DNA of 64,000 nt, taken from contig JANOQZ010000031.1 in NCBI GenBank assembly GCA_031415055.1, positions 3,077-67,076 of the forward strand, written 5' to 3'. Every line of letters starts with the position of its first letter. Within the stretch, counting starts at the first letter, position 1. The notes beneath the pieces are model-generated. The model was not told the DNA's origin. It saw only the letters and a program-made list of their open reading frames with translations, and made no database searches. The translations under genes and the position numbers were made by a program. The stretch comes from JANMOK01 sp031415055 (GTDB lineage Bacteria > Pseudomonadota > Alphaproteobacteria > Rhodobacterales > Rhodobacteraceae). Of this stretch, positions 26,357-35,756 are shown one piece after another.

Positions 26357-26446
26357 TGGCGGACAGGGTGGGATTCGAACCCACGAAACGGTTCCCCGTT
26401 TACACACTTTCCAGGCGTGCGCCTTCGACCGCTCGGCCACCTGTCC
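26357..26446 (-). tRNA. tRNA-Ser(GGA)
   Basis: The minus strand gives a 90-nt tRNA with a long variable arm. The acceptor stem GGACAGG pairs with CCTGTCC, then G-CCA is encoded. The anticodon loop CTGGAAA gives anticodon GGA (Ser, UCC/UCU codons). GGTTCGAATCC forms the T loop. It marks the right edge of the mobile-element-rich region. Confidence 0.95.
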
Positions 26447-26535
26447 GTGGCAGTGGCTTATAGCGGGCTGGCACGTGTTGGCAAGTATCGGATCACGCCG
26501 GAATCGGTCCCTTGACCAGCGCCGCCGAAATTCGG

Positions 26536-26742
26536 TCAAACCTCGACATAATCCGAAATGCTGTCGGGTGCAGGCACTTTATCGCCGCCAGTTCGCAACC
26601 CTTCAAGGTGAAACGGTATCACTTCGCCAAGCGCGGCTTTGACTTTAGCCACGCTGCTCCCCGCCGCGACACAACCGGGCAGATCGGGAACGTAACAAGA
26701 ATAGCGACGTCCAGCTTTTTCGATAATCACGGCGTAGCGCAC
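26536..26742 (-). CDS. hicB: HicB-family antitoxin
   Basis: A 68-residue protein from GTG 26742. MRYAVIIEKAGRRYSCYVPD then LPGCVAAGSS is the HicB partial RNase-H-like fold signature, followed by the helix VAKVKAALGEVIPFHLEGL. There is no C-terminal DNA-binding domain, so it is the short form. It normally neutralises the HicA mRNA interferase, but here hicA is only a short C-terminal remnant directly upstream. Either the antitoxin is an orphan or its partner lies elsewhere. Confidence 0.82.
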   Translation of the reverse strand: MRYAVIIEKAGRRYSCYVPDLPGCVAAGSSVAKVKAALGEVIPFHLEGLRTGGDKVPAPDSISDYVEV

Positions 26743-26744
26743 CT

Positions 26745-26830
26745 TCAGTGTCCCTTCAGTTTGGCTTGCTTCAAGATAAAGTTGAAAGTGCCTTTTGCCA
26801 AGTCGTCGCTGTCCTTCCCTGCCACGATCA
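26745..26830 (-). pseudogene. hicA toxin C-terminal remnant
   Basis: About 28 codons read VIVAGKDSDDLAKGTFNFIL then KQAKLKGH and stop at TGA 26745-26747, two bases before the hicB GTG. HicA proteins end in the pattern V-x-GK-DL-KGTL-x-x-ILKQA-L. The catalytic His/Gly N-terminus is absent, replaced by the 3' end of the mscS-like gene. Confidence 0.65.
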
Positions 26831-29167
26831 CGCGCCCGCCACACCCTTGCCCAGCAATCCCGCCAAAACCTGCTCGACATTGGTCACCCTTATCCCCGGG
26901 TCCGGCGGTGGCGGCACAAGGGTGGCATCCGCCATCGCCTTGACCAGTTCGTAATTCAAGTCGGAAATCACCGCAGGCATAAACGTGATATTGCGGATAT
27001 GGGCCCGCACTTCAAATTCATTGGGGTCGCCAATCTTCATCAGCAACACCTGCGGCGCCGGGTTGCGCATCACCATCGGATGCGCGGCGGCGATTTTCAG
27101 GAACGCCTCCTCAACTTTGCGTGGCTCCGCCGTCGCGCCCACTTTGACAGGCAGTCTGATCCGCCCCGAAACTCCGGAATGGGTCCAGTTCAGCACGGTT
27201 TTAGAGATCAATTCCGAATTCGGTACAATCACGCTGGCCTTGTCAAACGTCTCGATCCGCGTCGAGCGCACCGAAATTTTCCGCACATAGCCCGAAAACC
27301 CGGTGACTTCGATCCAATCGCCGTCCTTGATCGGGCGTTCCACCAACAAAATAATGCCGGAAACGAAATTTGACACGATCGCCTGCAGGCCAAAACCGAC
27401 GCCCACCGACAGGGCACCGGCGACAATCGCCAGGTTGGATAAATCCAGCCCGGTGGCCGAAATCGCCAGCACGGCAGACAGGAAATACCCGGTATATCCA
27501 ATCCCGGTCAGCAAAGCATTGCGGCCACCAACATCCAGCGTTGTCCTCGGCAAAACCGTGGTGCGCGTCACCTTTTGCACCAGCCGGGTGATCGTGTAAC
27601 CCGCGCCAAAAACCAACACGAAGGTCAGAAAATCGGTCAGCGAAACGCGTGATCCGCCAATTGTCACCCCATCGCGCAGCCACAGCCAAATCTCGGATAA
27701 ATCGGCCTGTCGCGCTCCCCAAATCAGCGCCAGAATTGGCAGTGACAGGCAAATCAGCAAGAACCCGGCCAACACCGGCAAAAGCCCCGGGCGGGTTGCC
27801 TCATTCCCCGACCCAAGCGAGCCAATCCCCTCGCGGATCAAGGCATAAATCGTCACCGCTCCACCGAGCAGCCCCAACGACAGAATCGGCGGGAAGGTCA
27901 AATAGCGCGAGGCAGCGAAATATCCGGTCAGCGACAGAATCGGCGCGGCAATCGAAATCGCCATCAAAACCCGAGACAGGCTCAGCAACAGCGAATCCGC
28001 CAAAACCTCGCCGCGTCCACCCTCTTCGCCTTCGACTACGACAACAGGTTTGGGCCGTAACAGGCCGGAAAGTTTGAACAAACTGAACGCGCCGACCACC
28101 ACCAGCGGCAAGTTCAAAACCGCCAGACTTTCCGCCGTCATCTTGCTTTGCCGCGCCAGCAAGTCCAACAACATCGAAATCGCCAAGACCACGCCCAGCG
28201 CAATCGCCAGCCTTCGGCCCAGACTTGCCCCGGCATCGTCAACTTCCAACAGCCGTTGCTTTGGCAAATTCGGCGAGAACACCGAATTTCCTACCCAGGA
28301 CGCGGCGATCAATACCATGGCAATCCACGGCAACAACTCGATTATCCCCCGCCCCGTCGACCCCGCCAAGTCCGACAGTTGCACCGCCCACAACAACGCG
28401 GCCACGCCCAAGGCTGGAAACAGCAATCGCGTCGCATTCAGCGCCGCTGCCAGCCAAAACGCTTGCCGCTGATTGGGGTCGTGACGCATGGTTTCTTCAA
28501 CCCAGCGCAGCAACCAGCGCCGCGCCGCAATCACCAAGGCAAAACCGGCTGCGACCAGCAGCAACACCATCGGCAAACGCCGCACCAAGGTCTGACGCTG
28601 GCTGGTGCTGGTCATGTTGCTGCGAATTTCCTTTGCTATTCGCCCGCCAACATTGCTCAAATCCTTGATCGGCTGGTTCCAATACGCCGGGATCAGCGGG
28701 CTTGGCCCAATGGAAACCAACCGCCGCGTGAATTGTTCGCGCACCAGCGAATCCAAATCGGCAATCAAACCATCGGCCCGCCGATAAGCGGCATCCGCCG
28801 TCACAACCGGCACACGCGCCACATCAATTTGCGCCTTCAAGTCTTTGCGTTGCAACGCAATTTCCGACGCCTCGCCTGCACCTGCTTCCGGCACCGGACC
28901 CAAAGCCAAAAGTTGCCGGTTCAGCGTCGCCACCCGTTTTCCCGCAGCCACCTGGAATTCCAAAGCATCGCTGCGCTGCTCGGCCAATGAACCGCGCAGC
29001 GCCTCCAATGCCGGAGCGGACGCATCGGTGTTTTCCAACAAAACCTGCGCCCGATCCGCCGTCGCTTCCCAAACCGTCACCAATTGCACCAATTCGGCAT
29101 TCGGATCGTCTTGGGCAAATACCGGCATGGCAAACGCCAATACCAAAACCACCCGTAGGGTGCGCAT
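26828..29167 (-). CDS. MscS-family mechanosensitive channel, large DUF3772-type
   Basis: A 779-residue protein. ATG 29167 gives a signal peptide MRTLRVVLVLAFAMPVFAQ; an upstream start at 29260 is possible but would extend beyond it. A periplasmic coiled region (to about 170) is followed by roughly nine or more transmembrane segments. The MscS pore helix reads AIVAGALSVGVGFGLQAIVS, and the beta domain contains GDWIEVTGFSGYVRKISVRS. It is a large MscK/YbiO-like channel that relieves hypo-osmotic stress in the inner membrane. Downstream lies the hicAB remnant; upstream is cysteine synthase. Confidence 0.9.
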   Translation of the reverse strand: MRTLRVVLVLAFAMPVFAQDDPNAELVQLVTVWEATADRAQVLLENTDASAPALEALRGSLAEQRSDALEFQVAAGKRVATLNRQLLALGPVPEAGAGEASEIALQRKDLKAQIDVARVPVVTADAAYRRADGLIADLDSLVREQFTRRLVSIGPSPLIPAYWNQPIKDLSNVGGRIAKEIRSNMTSTSQRQTLVRRLPMVLLLVAAGFALVIAARRWLLRWVEETMRHDPNQRQAFWLAAALNATRLLFPALGVAALLWAVQLSDLAGSTGRGIIELLPWIAMVLIAASWVGNSVFSPNLPKQRLLEVDDAGASLGRRLAIALGVVLAISMLLDLLARQSKMTAESLAVLNLPLVVVGAFSLFKLSGLLRPKPVVVVEGEEGGRGEVLADSLLLSLSRVLMAISIAAPILSLTGYFAASRYLTFPPILSLGLLGGAVTIYALIREGIGSLGSGNEATRPGLLPVLAGFLLICLSLPILALIWGARQADLSEIWLWLRDGVTIGGSRVSLTDFLTFVLVFGAGYTITRLVQKVTRTTVLPRTTLDVGGRNALLTGIGYTGYFLSAVLAISATGLDLSNLAIVAGALSVGVGFGLQAIVSNFVSGIILLVERPIKDGDWIEVTGFSGYVRKISVRSTRIETFDKASVIVPNSELISKTVLNWTHSGVSGRIRLPVKVGATAEPRKVEEAFLKIAAAHPMVMRNPAPQVLLMKIGDPNEFEVRAHIRNITFMPAVISDLNYELVKAMADATLVPPPPDPGIRVTNVEQVLAGLLGKGVAGA

Positions 29168-29177
29168 TCTGCGCACC
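29158..29177. repeat. 20-base palindromic repeat, copy 1
   Basis: GGGTGCGCATTCTGCGCACC contains arms GGTGCGCA and TGCGCACC around TTC. An identical 20-mer occurs at 61767-61786. This copy overlaps the start codon of the mscS-like gene. Confidence 0.85.
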
Positions 29178-29240
29178 GCACTACCCACAAACACCAAAAA
29201 AACCGCAAGCACATGCCGCAGCCAACCGAAAATCTCTCGA

Positions 29241-30281
29241 TCAGACCGCCGTGAAAACATTTGGCATTTCGCTGTTTTGGGTTTCGAGCCAAGCCGGATA
29301 GGCCAGCCCCTTTGATCGCAAAAATTCGGGATTAAATAACTTCGATTGATAACGAGACCCGTAATCGCACAAAATGGTTACGATTGTCTTACCGGGCCCC
29401 AGATCTTTCGCCATTCTTATCGCCCCGGCCACGTTAATTCCGGTCGAGCCGCCCATACACAGGCCCTCGTGCTTGAGCAAATCAAACACCACCGGCAAAG
29501 CCTCGCTGTCGGGCACGCAATAGGCGTGGTCCACTTTCAGCCCTTCAAGATTGGCGGTAACGCGCCCCTGCCCAATCCCCTCGGTGATCGAATTTCCCTG
29601 CGTTTTCAATACGCCCGTGGTATAGTAGCTGAACAAAGCCGCCCCCTCCGGGTCCGCTATCCCAATCTGCACCCGCGGCGATTTTGCCCGCAACCCCTGC
29701 GCAACGCCCGCCAAAGTGCCGCCGGTCCCGACCGAACAAATGAACCCGTCCACCTTGCCGTCCAAATCCGCCCAAATTTCCGGCGCGGTGGTTTCGACAT
29801 GCGCCTGCCGATTGGCCACATTGTCAAACTGGTTGGCCCAAATCGCCCCATTCGCCTCGGTTTTCGCCATTTCCAAAGCCAAACGCTCCGAATATCGCAC
29901 ATAATTGTTCGGGTTCTTATAGGGCACCGCTGGCACTTCCACCAAAGTCGCGCCTGCAAGCCGGATCGCATGTTTCTTTTCTTGGCTCTGCGTGTCGGGT
30001 ATCACCACGATCGCCTTGAACCCCATCGCCGCCGCCACCAGTGCCAGCCCGATGCCCGTATTGCCCGCCGTTCCCTCCACGATCGTGCCCCCGGCGCGTA
30101 AAGCACCAGAACGCACCGCATCGCGGATGATGAACAAGGCCGCCCGGTCTTTCACCGACTGGCCGGGGTTTAGAAACTCGGCTTTCCCCAAAATCTCGCA
30201 ACCGGTGATCTCCGAAGCGCGGCGCAACCTGATCAGCGGCGTATTGCCAATCGCCGCCGCAACATCGCTTGCCACCCGCAT
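29241..30281 (-). CDS. cysK: Cysteine synthase A
   Basis: A 346-residue O-acetylserine sulfhydrylase-type enzyme. NPGQSVKDR contains the Schiff-base Lys, EGTAGNTGIGLAL the substrate loop, SVGTGGTLAGVAQGL the PLP phosphate loop, and CMGGSTGINVAGA the Ser near the pyridine nitrogen. It converts O-acetylserine and sulfide to cysteine in the cytosol. The C-terminus is about 30 residues longer than E. coli CysK. It is a single gene transcribed toward mscS. Confidence 0.9.
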   Translation of the reverse strand: MRVASDVAAAIGNTPLIRLRRASEITGCEILGKAEFLNPGQSVKDRAALFIIRDAVRSGALRAGGTIVEGTAGNTGIGLALVAAAMGFKAIVVIPDTQSQEKKHAIRLAGATLVEVPAVPYKNPNNYVRYSERLALEMAKTEANGAIWANQFDNVANRQAHVETTAPEIWADLDGKVDGFICSVGTGGTLAGVAQGLRAKSPRVQIGIADPEGAALFSYYTTGVLKTQGNSITEGIGQGRVTANLEGLKVDHAYCVPDSEALPVVFDLLKHEGLCMGGSTGINVAGAIRMAKDLGPGKTIVTILCDYGSRYQSKLFNPEFLRSKGLAYPAWLETQNSEMPNVFTAV

Positions 30282-30371
30282 TTGGATCGACCCCGCTCAA
30301 AATTCTTCTGAATCTAGATACCGACCGCGCAGTCAGGCTTCAAGCCGCTGTTGCCAAGGAAATCAAGGAAA

Positions 30372-30815
30372 TCACGGCCAGATTTTGTTCACATATTCGG
30401 TGACCAAACCGCAGATGATGCCCAGAACCACAGCCGTCAGCATAATCGGCCATTGGAACACGTAAATGGCAATATCGACGCTTAATTGGAACGTCTCAAT
30501 CACCGGAACCATATAGCCTTCACCGGCATGTTTGAAAATATTGTTGAAAACTTCATACAACGCCGCCAGAAAGATTGACCATAACGCCACCGTCACCGCC
30601 GCCCGCAGGCCATAACCCAAAGCGGCGCGATAACCCGTGCCCACCCGCCGACCAAGCGACCGCCAGCCGGTCAAAAACCCGACAACTCCAACCAAAATAA
30701 TGATTTCGTTGCGCAGATACGCGATCGCCGGATCCCGGTCGACCAACAACATCGCAATCACAATTCCCGATAGGCCAAGAATAAGCCCGCCAACAAGCCT
30801 CGCTCCGGTCAACAT
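30372..30815 (-). CDS. TrgA-family membrane protein
   Basis: A 147-residue protein with four predicted transmembrane helices, started by ATG 30815 with GGAG upstream. The opening LTGARLVGGLILGL, the central GWRSLGRRVGTGYRAALGYGL and the end GLVTEYVNKIWP match TrgA, the tellurite-resistance-associated family of Rhodobacter. The biochemical role of TrgA is not established, and tellurite resistance for this copy is only inferred. Confidence 0.78.
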   Translation of the reverse strand: MLTGARLVGGLILGLSGIVIAMLLVDRDPAIAYLRNEIIILVGVVGFLTGWRSLGRRVGTGYRAALGYGLRAAVTVALWSIFLAALYEVFNNIFKHAGEGYMVPVIETFQLSVDIAIYVFQWPIMLTAVVLGIICGLVTEYVNKIWP

Positions 30816-30847
30816 CGCCCTGCTCCCGCGATTTTCGCCACCCGGTC

Positions 30848-32056
30848 TTACGCCGGACGCTGCAATGATACCTGCGTTACGTCCGTTGTGCCAGATTTGA
30901 AACAAGCCGCGCAGGAAGTGAGGTAAAAATTCCACATCCGGGCAAATCTTTCGTCAAATCCCATCGCGGCAATCTCGTCCCATCGGGCGTTAAAGCGCAG
31001 CCGCCATTCACGCAAAGTCAGCGAATAGGATTGACCAAACTCGATGGAACCAATCCGCTGCAAACCCGCCTTGGCGATCTGTGCGTTCAAAGCCGAGGGA
31101 CTGGGCAACATGCCGCCGGGAAAGATGTATTTCTGTATGAAATCAACGCTTTGCTTGTATCCTTCGAACAGCGGGTCGGCAATGGTAATCACTTGCAAAC
31201 TCGCCTTAGCCCCCGGTTTCAACCGCTCGCGCACCGTGCTGAAATAGGTCGGCCAATACTTTTCACCGACCGCTTCAAACATCTCGATCGAGGCAATCCC
31301 ATCGTAAACCCCACGCTCGTCACGATAATCCCGCAAAGCAATTTCAACCTTTTCGTTCAAGCCCGCCTTGAACATCCTCTCTTGCGCAAAGTCGAATTGT
31401 TCTTTGGAAATCGTCAACGCTGTCACTTTTGCGCCACGCGTACCCGCCGCATATTCGGCAAAACCACCCCAACCGCAACCAATCTCCAACACATGCTGAC
31501 CCTCCGCGACGCCGATACCATCACAGATCGACGCATATTTGCGGCCCTGCGCCTCGGACAAATCCATCACACCCGCGCCAAACAAGGCCGAGGAATAGGT
31601 CATCGTCTCATCCAGCCAAGCCCGGTAAAACTTGTTGCCCAGATCATAGTGGTAAGCGATGTTCTTCGCCGCCTGCCCGCGCGAATTGCTTTGCAACCAA
31701 TAGCGCGCTTTCTCATAGGCTTGCACCAATCCCGCGCCAAACCGCTGCCGCGACACCACCTGATTGCTCATCAACAAAACGTCCAGCAAAGCCTGCAAAT
31801 CCGGGCTTTCCCACCAGCCTTCCATATAGGCCTCGGCAAACCCCAACTCGCCCTCTCGTGCTACCCGCGCGAACATCTCGGGGTTTTTCACGTCCATCAC
31901 GGCAACCGGTCCCGGCTGTTTGCCGTCCACCCGAAACACCCGCCCGCCGGGCAACAGAATATCCACCGACCCAGCTTTGATCGATTTCAGATATTCAAAC
32001 GTTGTCGAAAACCACCGCGGCAACCCCGCTTGGCCCTTGGTTGATGTAAGCAGCAT
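30848..32056 (-). CDS. cfa: Cyclopropane-fatty-acyl-phospholipid synthase family protein
   Basis: A 402-residue protein from ATG 32056. AYHYDLGNKFYRAWLDETMTY and LEIGCGWGGFAEYA (SAM-binding motif I) are diagnostic, as are ISKEQFDFAQER and FIQKYIFPGGMLPS. It transfers a methylene from SAM to unsaturated phospholipid acyl chains at the membrane. The C-terminus is normal. The gene lies directly behind the photolyase gene, an arrangement common in this lineage. Confidence 0.9.
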   Translation of the reverse strand: MLLTSTKGQAGLPRWFSTTFEYLKSIKAGSVDILLPGGRVFRVDGKQPGPVAVMDVKNPEMFARVAREGELGFAEAYMEGWWESPDLQALLDVLLMSNQVVSRQRFGAGLVQAYEKARYWLQSNSRGQAAKNIAYHYDLGNKFYRAWLDETMTYSSALFGAGVMDLSEAQGRKYASICDGIGVAEGQHVLEIGCGWGGFAEYAAGTRGAKVTALTISKEQFDFAQERMFKAGLNEKVEIALRDYRDERGVYDGIASIEMFEAVGEKYWPTYFSTVRERLKPGAKASLQVITIADPLFEGYKQSVDFIQKYIFPGGMLPSPSALNAQIAKAGLQRIGSIEFGQSYSLTLREWRLRFNARWDEIAAMGFDERFARMWNFYLTSCAACFKSGTTDVTQVSLQRPA

Positions 32057-32111
32057 CGCACCACCCAGACTCACATTTCCACCAATCCCGATTTTTTGCC
32101 TGATTTGCGAT

Positions 32112-33481
32112 TCATGCAACAGTTTTCGTCATTTCCCCAAAAGCCGCCAACGCCCGTTTCCGCCCTTCAGCCAGCGAAACCACTGGCACCAGTCCGTCAC
32201 GCGACCCGTCCCAACCCCTCGGAACAGCCGCTGCAAATGCCTCAGCACCCTCGCCCGCCAACCAATACCGCCGATATTGCCCACCCAAATCAAACTTTTC
32301 CGCCTGCAAATCCGGGTTGAACACTCGAAAAAACGGTGCCGAATCCGGCCCTGATCCCGCCACCCATTGCCACCCCAAAGCATTCGATGCCGGGTCCCAA
32401 TCCGTCAGACACTCGGCAAACCAAGCAGCCCCAATGCGCCAATCGGTCAGCAAATGTTTGGTCAGAAATGACGCCACCACCATCCGCACCCGGTTGTGCA
32501 TCCGCCCGGTGACATACATCTCGCGCATTCCGGCATCGACCAGATCAACCCCGCTCATCCCGCGCCGCCACCTTTCGGCATCCGCGTTATCGCCGCGCCA
32601 AGCAAACCCATCCCACCCTTCGCGCCAATTTCGCGTCGCCAAGTGCGGGGTGTGATACAGCAGATGCCACGCAAACTCGCGCCAAACCAGCTCCTGCAAA
32701 AACTTCTCCGCCCCTGGAATCCCAGTCTGTAAAGCAGCCATCCCCGCCACCCAAACCCGCGCTGGCGCAATTTCACCCCAAGCCAAATTCTCCGACAGTC
32801 CCGAACCAACATCCCGATCCGGAAAATCCCGCCCAATCGCATATTGCGGCAACTTTTCGGCGATAAACCGCGCCAGCCTCGGCAACGCCGCTTCTTCACC
32901 CACACAAGCGAACCGCGCCAACCCCACCGCGCCACGCCCAACGCCTCGGTCCAATCCCCAATCTTCCAACCGATCGGAAACCGGCCAAGCAACAGGCGAA
33001 ACCAACCGCCCCGGTGCCGCCAGCAACCCCGCAACCTCACGCCGTTTCACCGCATTCCAAAACGCCGTGTAAACCTTGAATACCCCGCCCGCCCCCGTGG
33101 CCACCTCCCAAGGTTCCCACAACAAAGCCCCCGGATATGAAACCGCCCCCGCAACCGTCGCCTTTAACCCTGTGTCCCGCGCAACCGCCTGATACCCTCG
33201 CATCCAATGAACCGAAGTAGCACCGCTCTCTCTAACCAGCCCCCGCAACACGCTCAGAGCTGCCCGCGCCGCAGCACCAACCGACTGCCCAAACCCTCCA
33301 ACCGCGCTGCCAAATCCGCAATCGAGCACCCCAGCCGCCACTTGGCCGCCGCCCCCAATGCCTCGCAAGTTTCATCGAAAACAAGCACCGGCAAAACTGG
33401 CCCGCCTGCGGCCATGGCTCCTGCCAAAGCCGCATTATCCGCCAGTCGCAAATCGCGGCGAAACCAGACAATCGCGGTCAA
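32112..33481 (-). pseudogene. phr: Deoxyribodipyrimidine photolyase with a single frameshift
   Basis: TTG 33481, overlapping the upstream stop, begins TAIVWFRRDLRLADNAALAG, the photolyase alpha/beta N-terminus. Near 33258 the frame reaches a stop (RRGQL*), while a second frame resumes the same protein at ALSVLRGLVRESGATSVHW. It then continues through the FAD-binding half (DFPDRDVGSGLSENLAWGEI, WREFAWHLLYHTP, GMREMYVTGRMHNRVRM, ASNALGWQWVAG) to TGA 32112. Inserting one base in GGGCAGCT restores a protein of about 455 residues. It is either a recent pseudogene or a sequencing error. The intact gene would repair UV pyrimidine dimers. Confidence 0.82.
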
Positions 33482-34701
33482 AGAACGCGGTCCAGTCCTG
33501 CGATCAACCGCGCCACATCTTCGGCCGAAGTGTAATGCACAAAACTCATCCGCAAAACGCCGTGCCACGGATCAATCCCCAATCCCTGCAAAACCCGCAC
33601 CGCATAAAAATCCCCACCCCAACAATTTACCCCCAATTTACCCAACTCCACCGAAATCTCTTCCCCCGGCCGCGCCGCCAGAACCGCCACCGTCGGCACC
33701 CTCGCACCGGCAACCGCTGGCCCGATCAACCGCAAATCGTTTCGACCACGCAGATACCCCAATAGCGGTTCCAACACCCGTTGCTCGGCTTCTGACTGCA
33801 ATTTCAAAACCCTCGCGGCCCGAACGGGCGCCCCAACTTCATCGCCAAAATGCCGCACATGCACCGTGTCCACATAATCCGCCATCCCCGCACAAGCGGC
33901 AATCTGTGCATGATCTGGCCCTGCCGGTGTGAACCTTTTTCCTGCCAAATCACCGTTGAAGTAGTGCCCCTGATTGGGCAATCGCGCATTCAAACCCGCC
34001 CGCAAAACCATAATCCCCTGATGCGGCCCATAAGCTTTATAGGCGGAAAACAAATACACGTCCGCCCCCAATTCCCCGACATTGGGAAAACCGTGCGGCA
34101 CGAAACTGACGCCATCCACACAAGCCACCGCGCCAACGCCATGCACCAAATCACAAATCTCGCGCACCGGGTTGATTTCACCGACTACATTGGACACATG
34201 CGGAAAACACACCAACTTCACCCGTTCGTCCAACAACGCAACCAAGCGCTCTAGTGGCAAATGCCCGCTTGCCGGATCGATCTTCCATTCGCGAATCTCA
34301 AACTCAAAATCAACCAAACGCCGCCAAACCCCCGAGTTCGCCTCGTGGTCCTGATTGGTCACAATAATCGCGTCACCTGGCTTCAGCATCGCCCGAAACG
34401 CCTGCGCCAAAACGTAAGTATTCGCGCTGGTCGAAGGTCCAAAGTTTACTTCATCCGGCAAAACCCCCAGCATCGCCGCCAGCCGATCCCGCGCCTCGTC
34501 CATCTCGGCCCCACCAAGTCGCGCCGCCTCGTAAGGCGCATAGGGCTGCACCTTGCGTTCACGGTAAAACCGTCCCAGCCGGTCAATCACCTGCCCACAG
34601 GCAAACGACCCGCCCGCATTCTCAAAAAACACCTGACCCTGCAACGACGGTTCGGCAAACGCCGGAAACTGCGCCCGCACAAATTCCAAATCCAGTTTCA
34701 T
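33478..34701 (-). CDS. Class V aminotransferase / cysteine desulfurase-like protein
   Basis: A 407-residue fold-type I PLP enzyme. ATG 34701 encodes MKLDLEFVRAQFPAF. Key stretches are NAGGSF, GPSTSANTYVLAQA, TNQDHEANSGVWR (His stacking PLP), ACVDGVSFVPHG (Asp), and YLFSAYKAYGPHQG with the catalytic Lys. The desulfurase active-site Cys loop (R-x-GHHC) is not evident, so a role as selenocysteine lyase, kynureninase-like or other enzyme is possible. Its stop overlaps the photolyase start. Confidence 0.85.
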   Translation of the reverse strand: MKLDLEFVRAQFPAFAEPSLQGQVFFENAGGSFACGQVIDRLGRFYRERKVQPYAPYEAARLGGAEMDEARDRLAAMLGVLPDEVNFGPSTSANTYVLAQAFRAMLKPGDAIIVTNQDHEANSGVWRRLVDFEFEIREWKIDPASGHLPLERLVALLDERVKLVCFPHVSNVVGEINPVREICDLVHGVGAVACVDGVSFVPHGFPNVGELGADVYLFSAYKAYGPHQGIMVLRAGLNARLPNQGHYFNGDLAGKRFTPAGPDHAQIAACAGMADYVDTVHVRHFGDEVGAPVRAARVLKLQSEAEQRVLEPLLGYLRGRNDLRLIGPAVAGARVPTVAVLAARPGEEISVELGKLGVNCWGGDFYAVRVLQGLGIDPWHGVLRMSFVHYTSAEDVARLIAGLDRVL

Positions 34702-34723
34702 TCTCGAAACTCCAGTTTCAGGG

Positions 34724-34737
34724 TTCCCCAAATACTC
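34724..34737 (-). repeat. GAGTATTTGGGGAA motif
   Basis: On the minus strand, GAGTATTTGGGGAA lies 22 bases upstream of the class V aminotransferase start. Related copies are at 57873-57886 (GAGTATTTGAGGAA), 35737-35750 (GGCATTTGGGGAA) and 60445-60456 (GGTATTTGAGGC). Confidence 0.6.
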
Positions 34738-34742
34738 AAATC

Positions 34743-35729
34743 CTATGCCCTGACATCCACCACCACCCGCCCGCGCACCTGCCCCGCCAAGATCGCCCGC
34801 CCCAGCTCCGGCAAATCCGCCAAAACCGCCGGGACCACCATTGCTTCCAGCTTCGCCATCGGCATCTCTCGCGCCAATCGATCCCACGCCACAAGCCGAG
34901 ACTCAAACGGCTCCATTACCGATTCAATCCCCAGCAAATTCACCCCGCGCAAAATGAACGGCACCACCGACGCCGGCAAATCTGCCCCGCCCGCCAAACC
35001 AACCGCCGCAACCGAAGCGCGATATTTCATCTGCCCCAAAACCCGCGCCAGCATCGCCCCGCCAACGCTGTCGATACACCCTGCCCAGCTCTCGGACTCC
35101 AACTTCCGCGCCGAAACTTCCGCCAACTCACCCCGCGCCACTACCCGCGCGGCCCCCAACCCCAGCAGATACCCCGCATCGCGCCCAGACACCGCCACAA
35201 CCTCGTGCCCAAGCGCCGCCAGCAAGGCCACCGCCACCGAGCCAACGCCGCCCGAAGCCCCAGTCACCAGCACTGGCCCATGCCCGAGCTGCAATCCATG
35301 CGCCTCCAGCGCCTGAACCGCCAGCATCGCCGTCAACCCCGCCGTCCCCAGCGCCATCGCCCAACGTGTATCCCTGCCCTCCGGCAGCGGTACCAGCCAA
35401 TCTGCCCTGACCCGGGCAACCTGCGAATACCCGCCCCAATGCGCCTCGCCCACGCGCCAGCCGGTGCAGATCACCTTATCGCCAACCGTATAACGCCCGT
35501 CCGAACTGGCACGTACAACACCCGCAAAATCCACCCCCGGCACATGCGGAAATTTCCGCACCAACCCACCGCCAGACCCAAGACACAGCCCGTCTTTGTA
35601 ATTCAGCGTCGAATACTCCACGGCCACAGTCACTTCTCCATCGGGCAGGTCACTCAACTCAAGCAACCGCACCCCTGACGACGTCGCCCCCGCCGCATCC
35701 CGATCCACCACCAAAGCGCGAAATCCCAT
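34743..35729 (-). CDS. acuI: Acrylyl-CoA reductase-type quinone oxidoreductase (AcuI/YhdH family)
   Basis: A 328-residue MDR-superfamily reductase. ATG 35729 is preferred. YSTLNYKDGLCLGSGGGLVR and FPHVPGVDFAGVV are the YhdH/AcuI signature, and VLVTGASGGVGSVAVALLAA is the NADPH-binding Rossmann motif. No zinc-binding cysteines are present, as expected. In Rhodobacterales AcuI reduces acryloyl-CoA to propionyl-CoA in DMSP and acrylate catabolism. The neighbouring dgcA-like gene strengthens a methylated-osmolyte context, but no DMSP lyase is visible here. Confidence 0.85.
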   Translation of the reverse strand: MGFRALVVDRDAAGATSSGVRLLELSDLPDGEVTVAVEYSTLNYKDGLCLGSGGGLVRKFPHVPGVDFAGVVRASSDGRYTVGDKVICTGWRVGEAHWGGYSQVARVRADWLVPLPEGRDTRWAMALGTAGLTAMLAVQALEAHGLQLGHGPVLVTGASGGVGSVAVALLAALGHEVVAVSGRDAGYLLGLGAARVVARGELAEVSARKLESESWAGCIDSVGGAMLARVLGQMKYRASVAAVGLAGGADLPASVVPFILRGVNLLGIESVMEPFESRLVAWDRLAREMPMAKLEAMVVPAVLADLPELGRAILAGQVRGRVVVDVRA

Positions 35730-35756
35730 TTCACTCTTCCCCAAATGCCCCCACCC

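Noticed and set aside
32057..32119. TTG start at 32119 for the cyclopropane synthase
   Set aside because: It overlaps the photolyase stop and gives a non-conserved lead. ATG 32056 is better.
33254..33568. Independent 104-residue protein containing the photolyase N-terminus
   Set aside because: The first 30 residues are a mirror of the neighbouring aminotransferase end; the rest is the front of the frameshifted photolyase.
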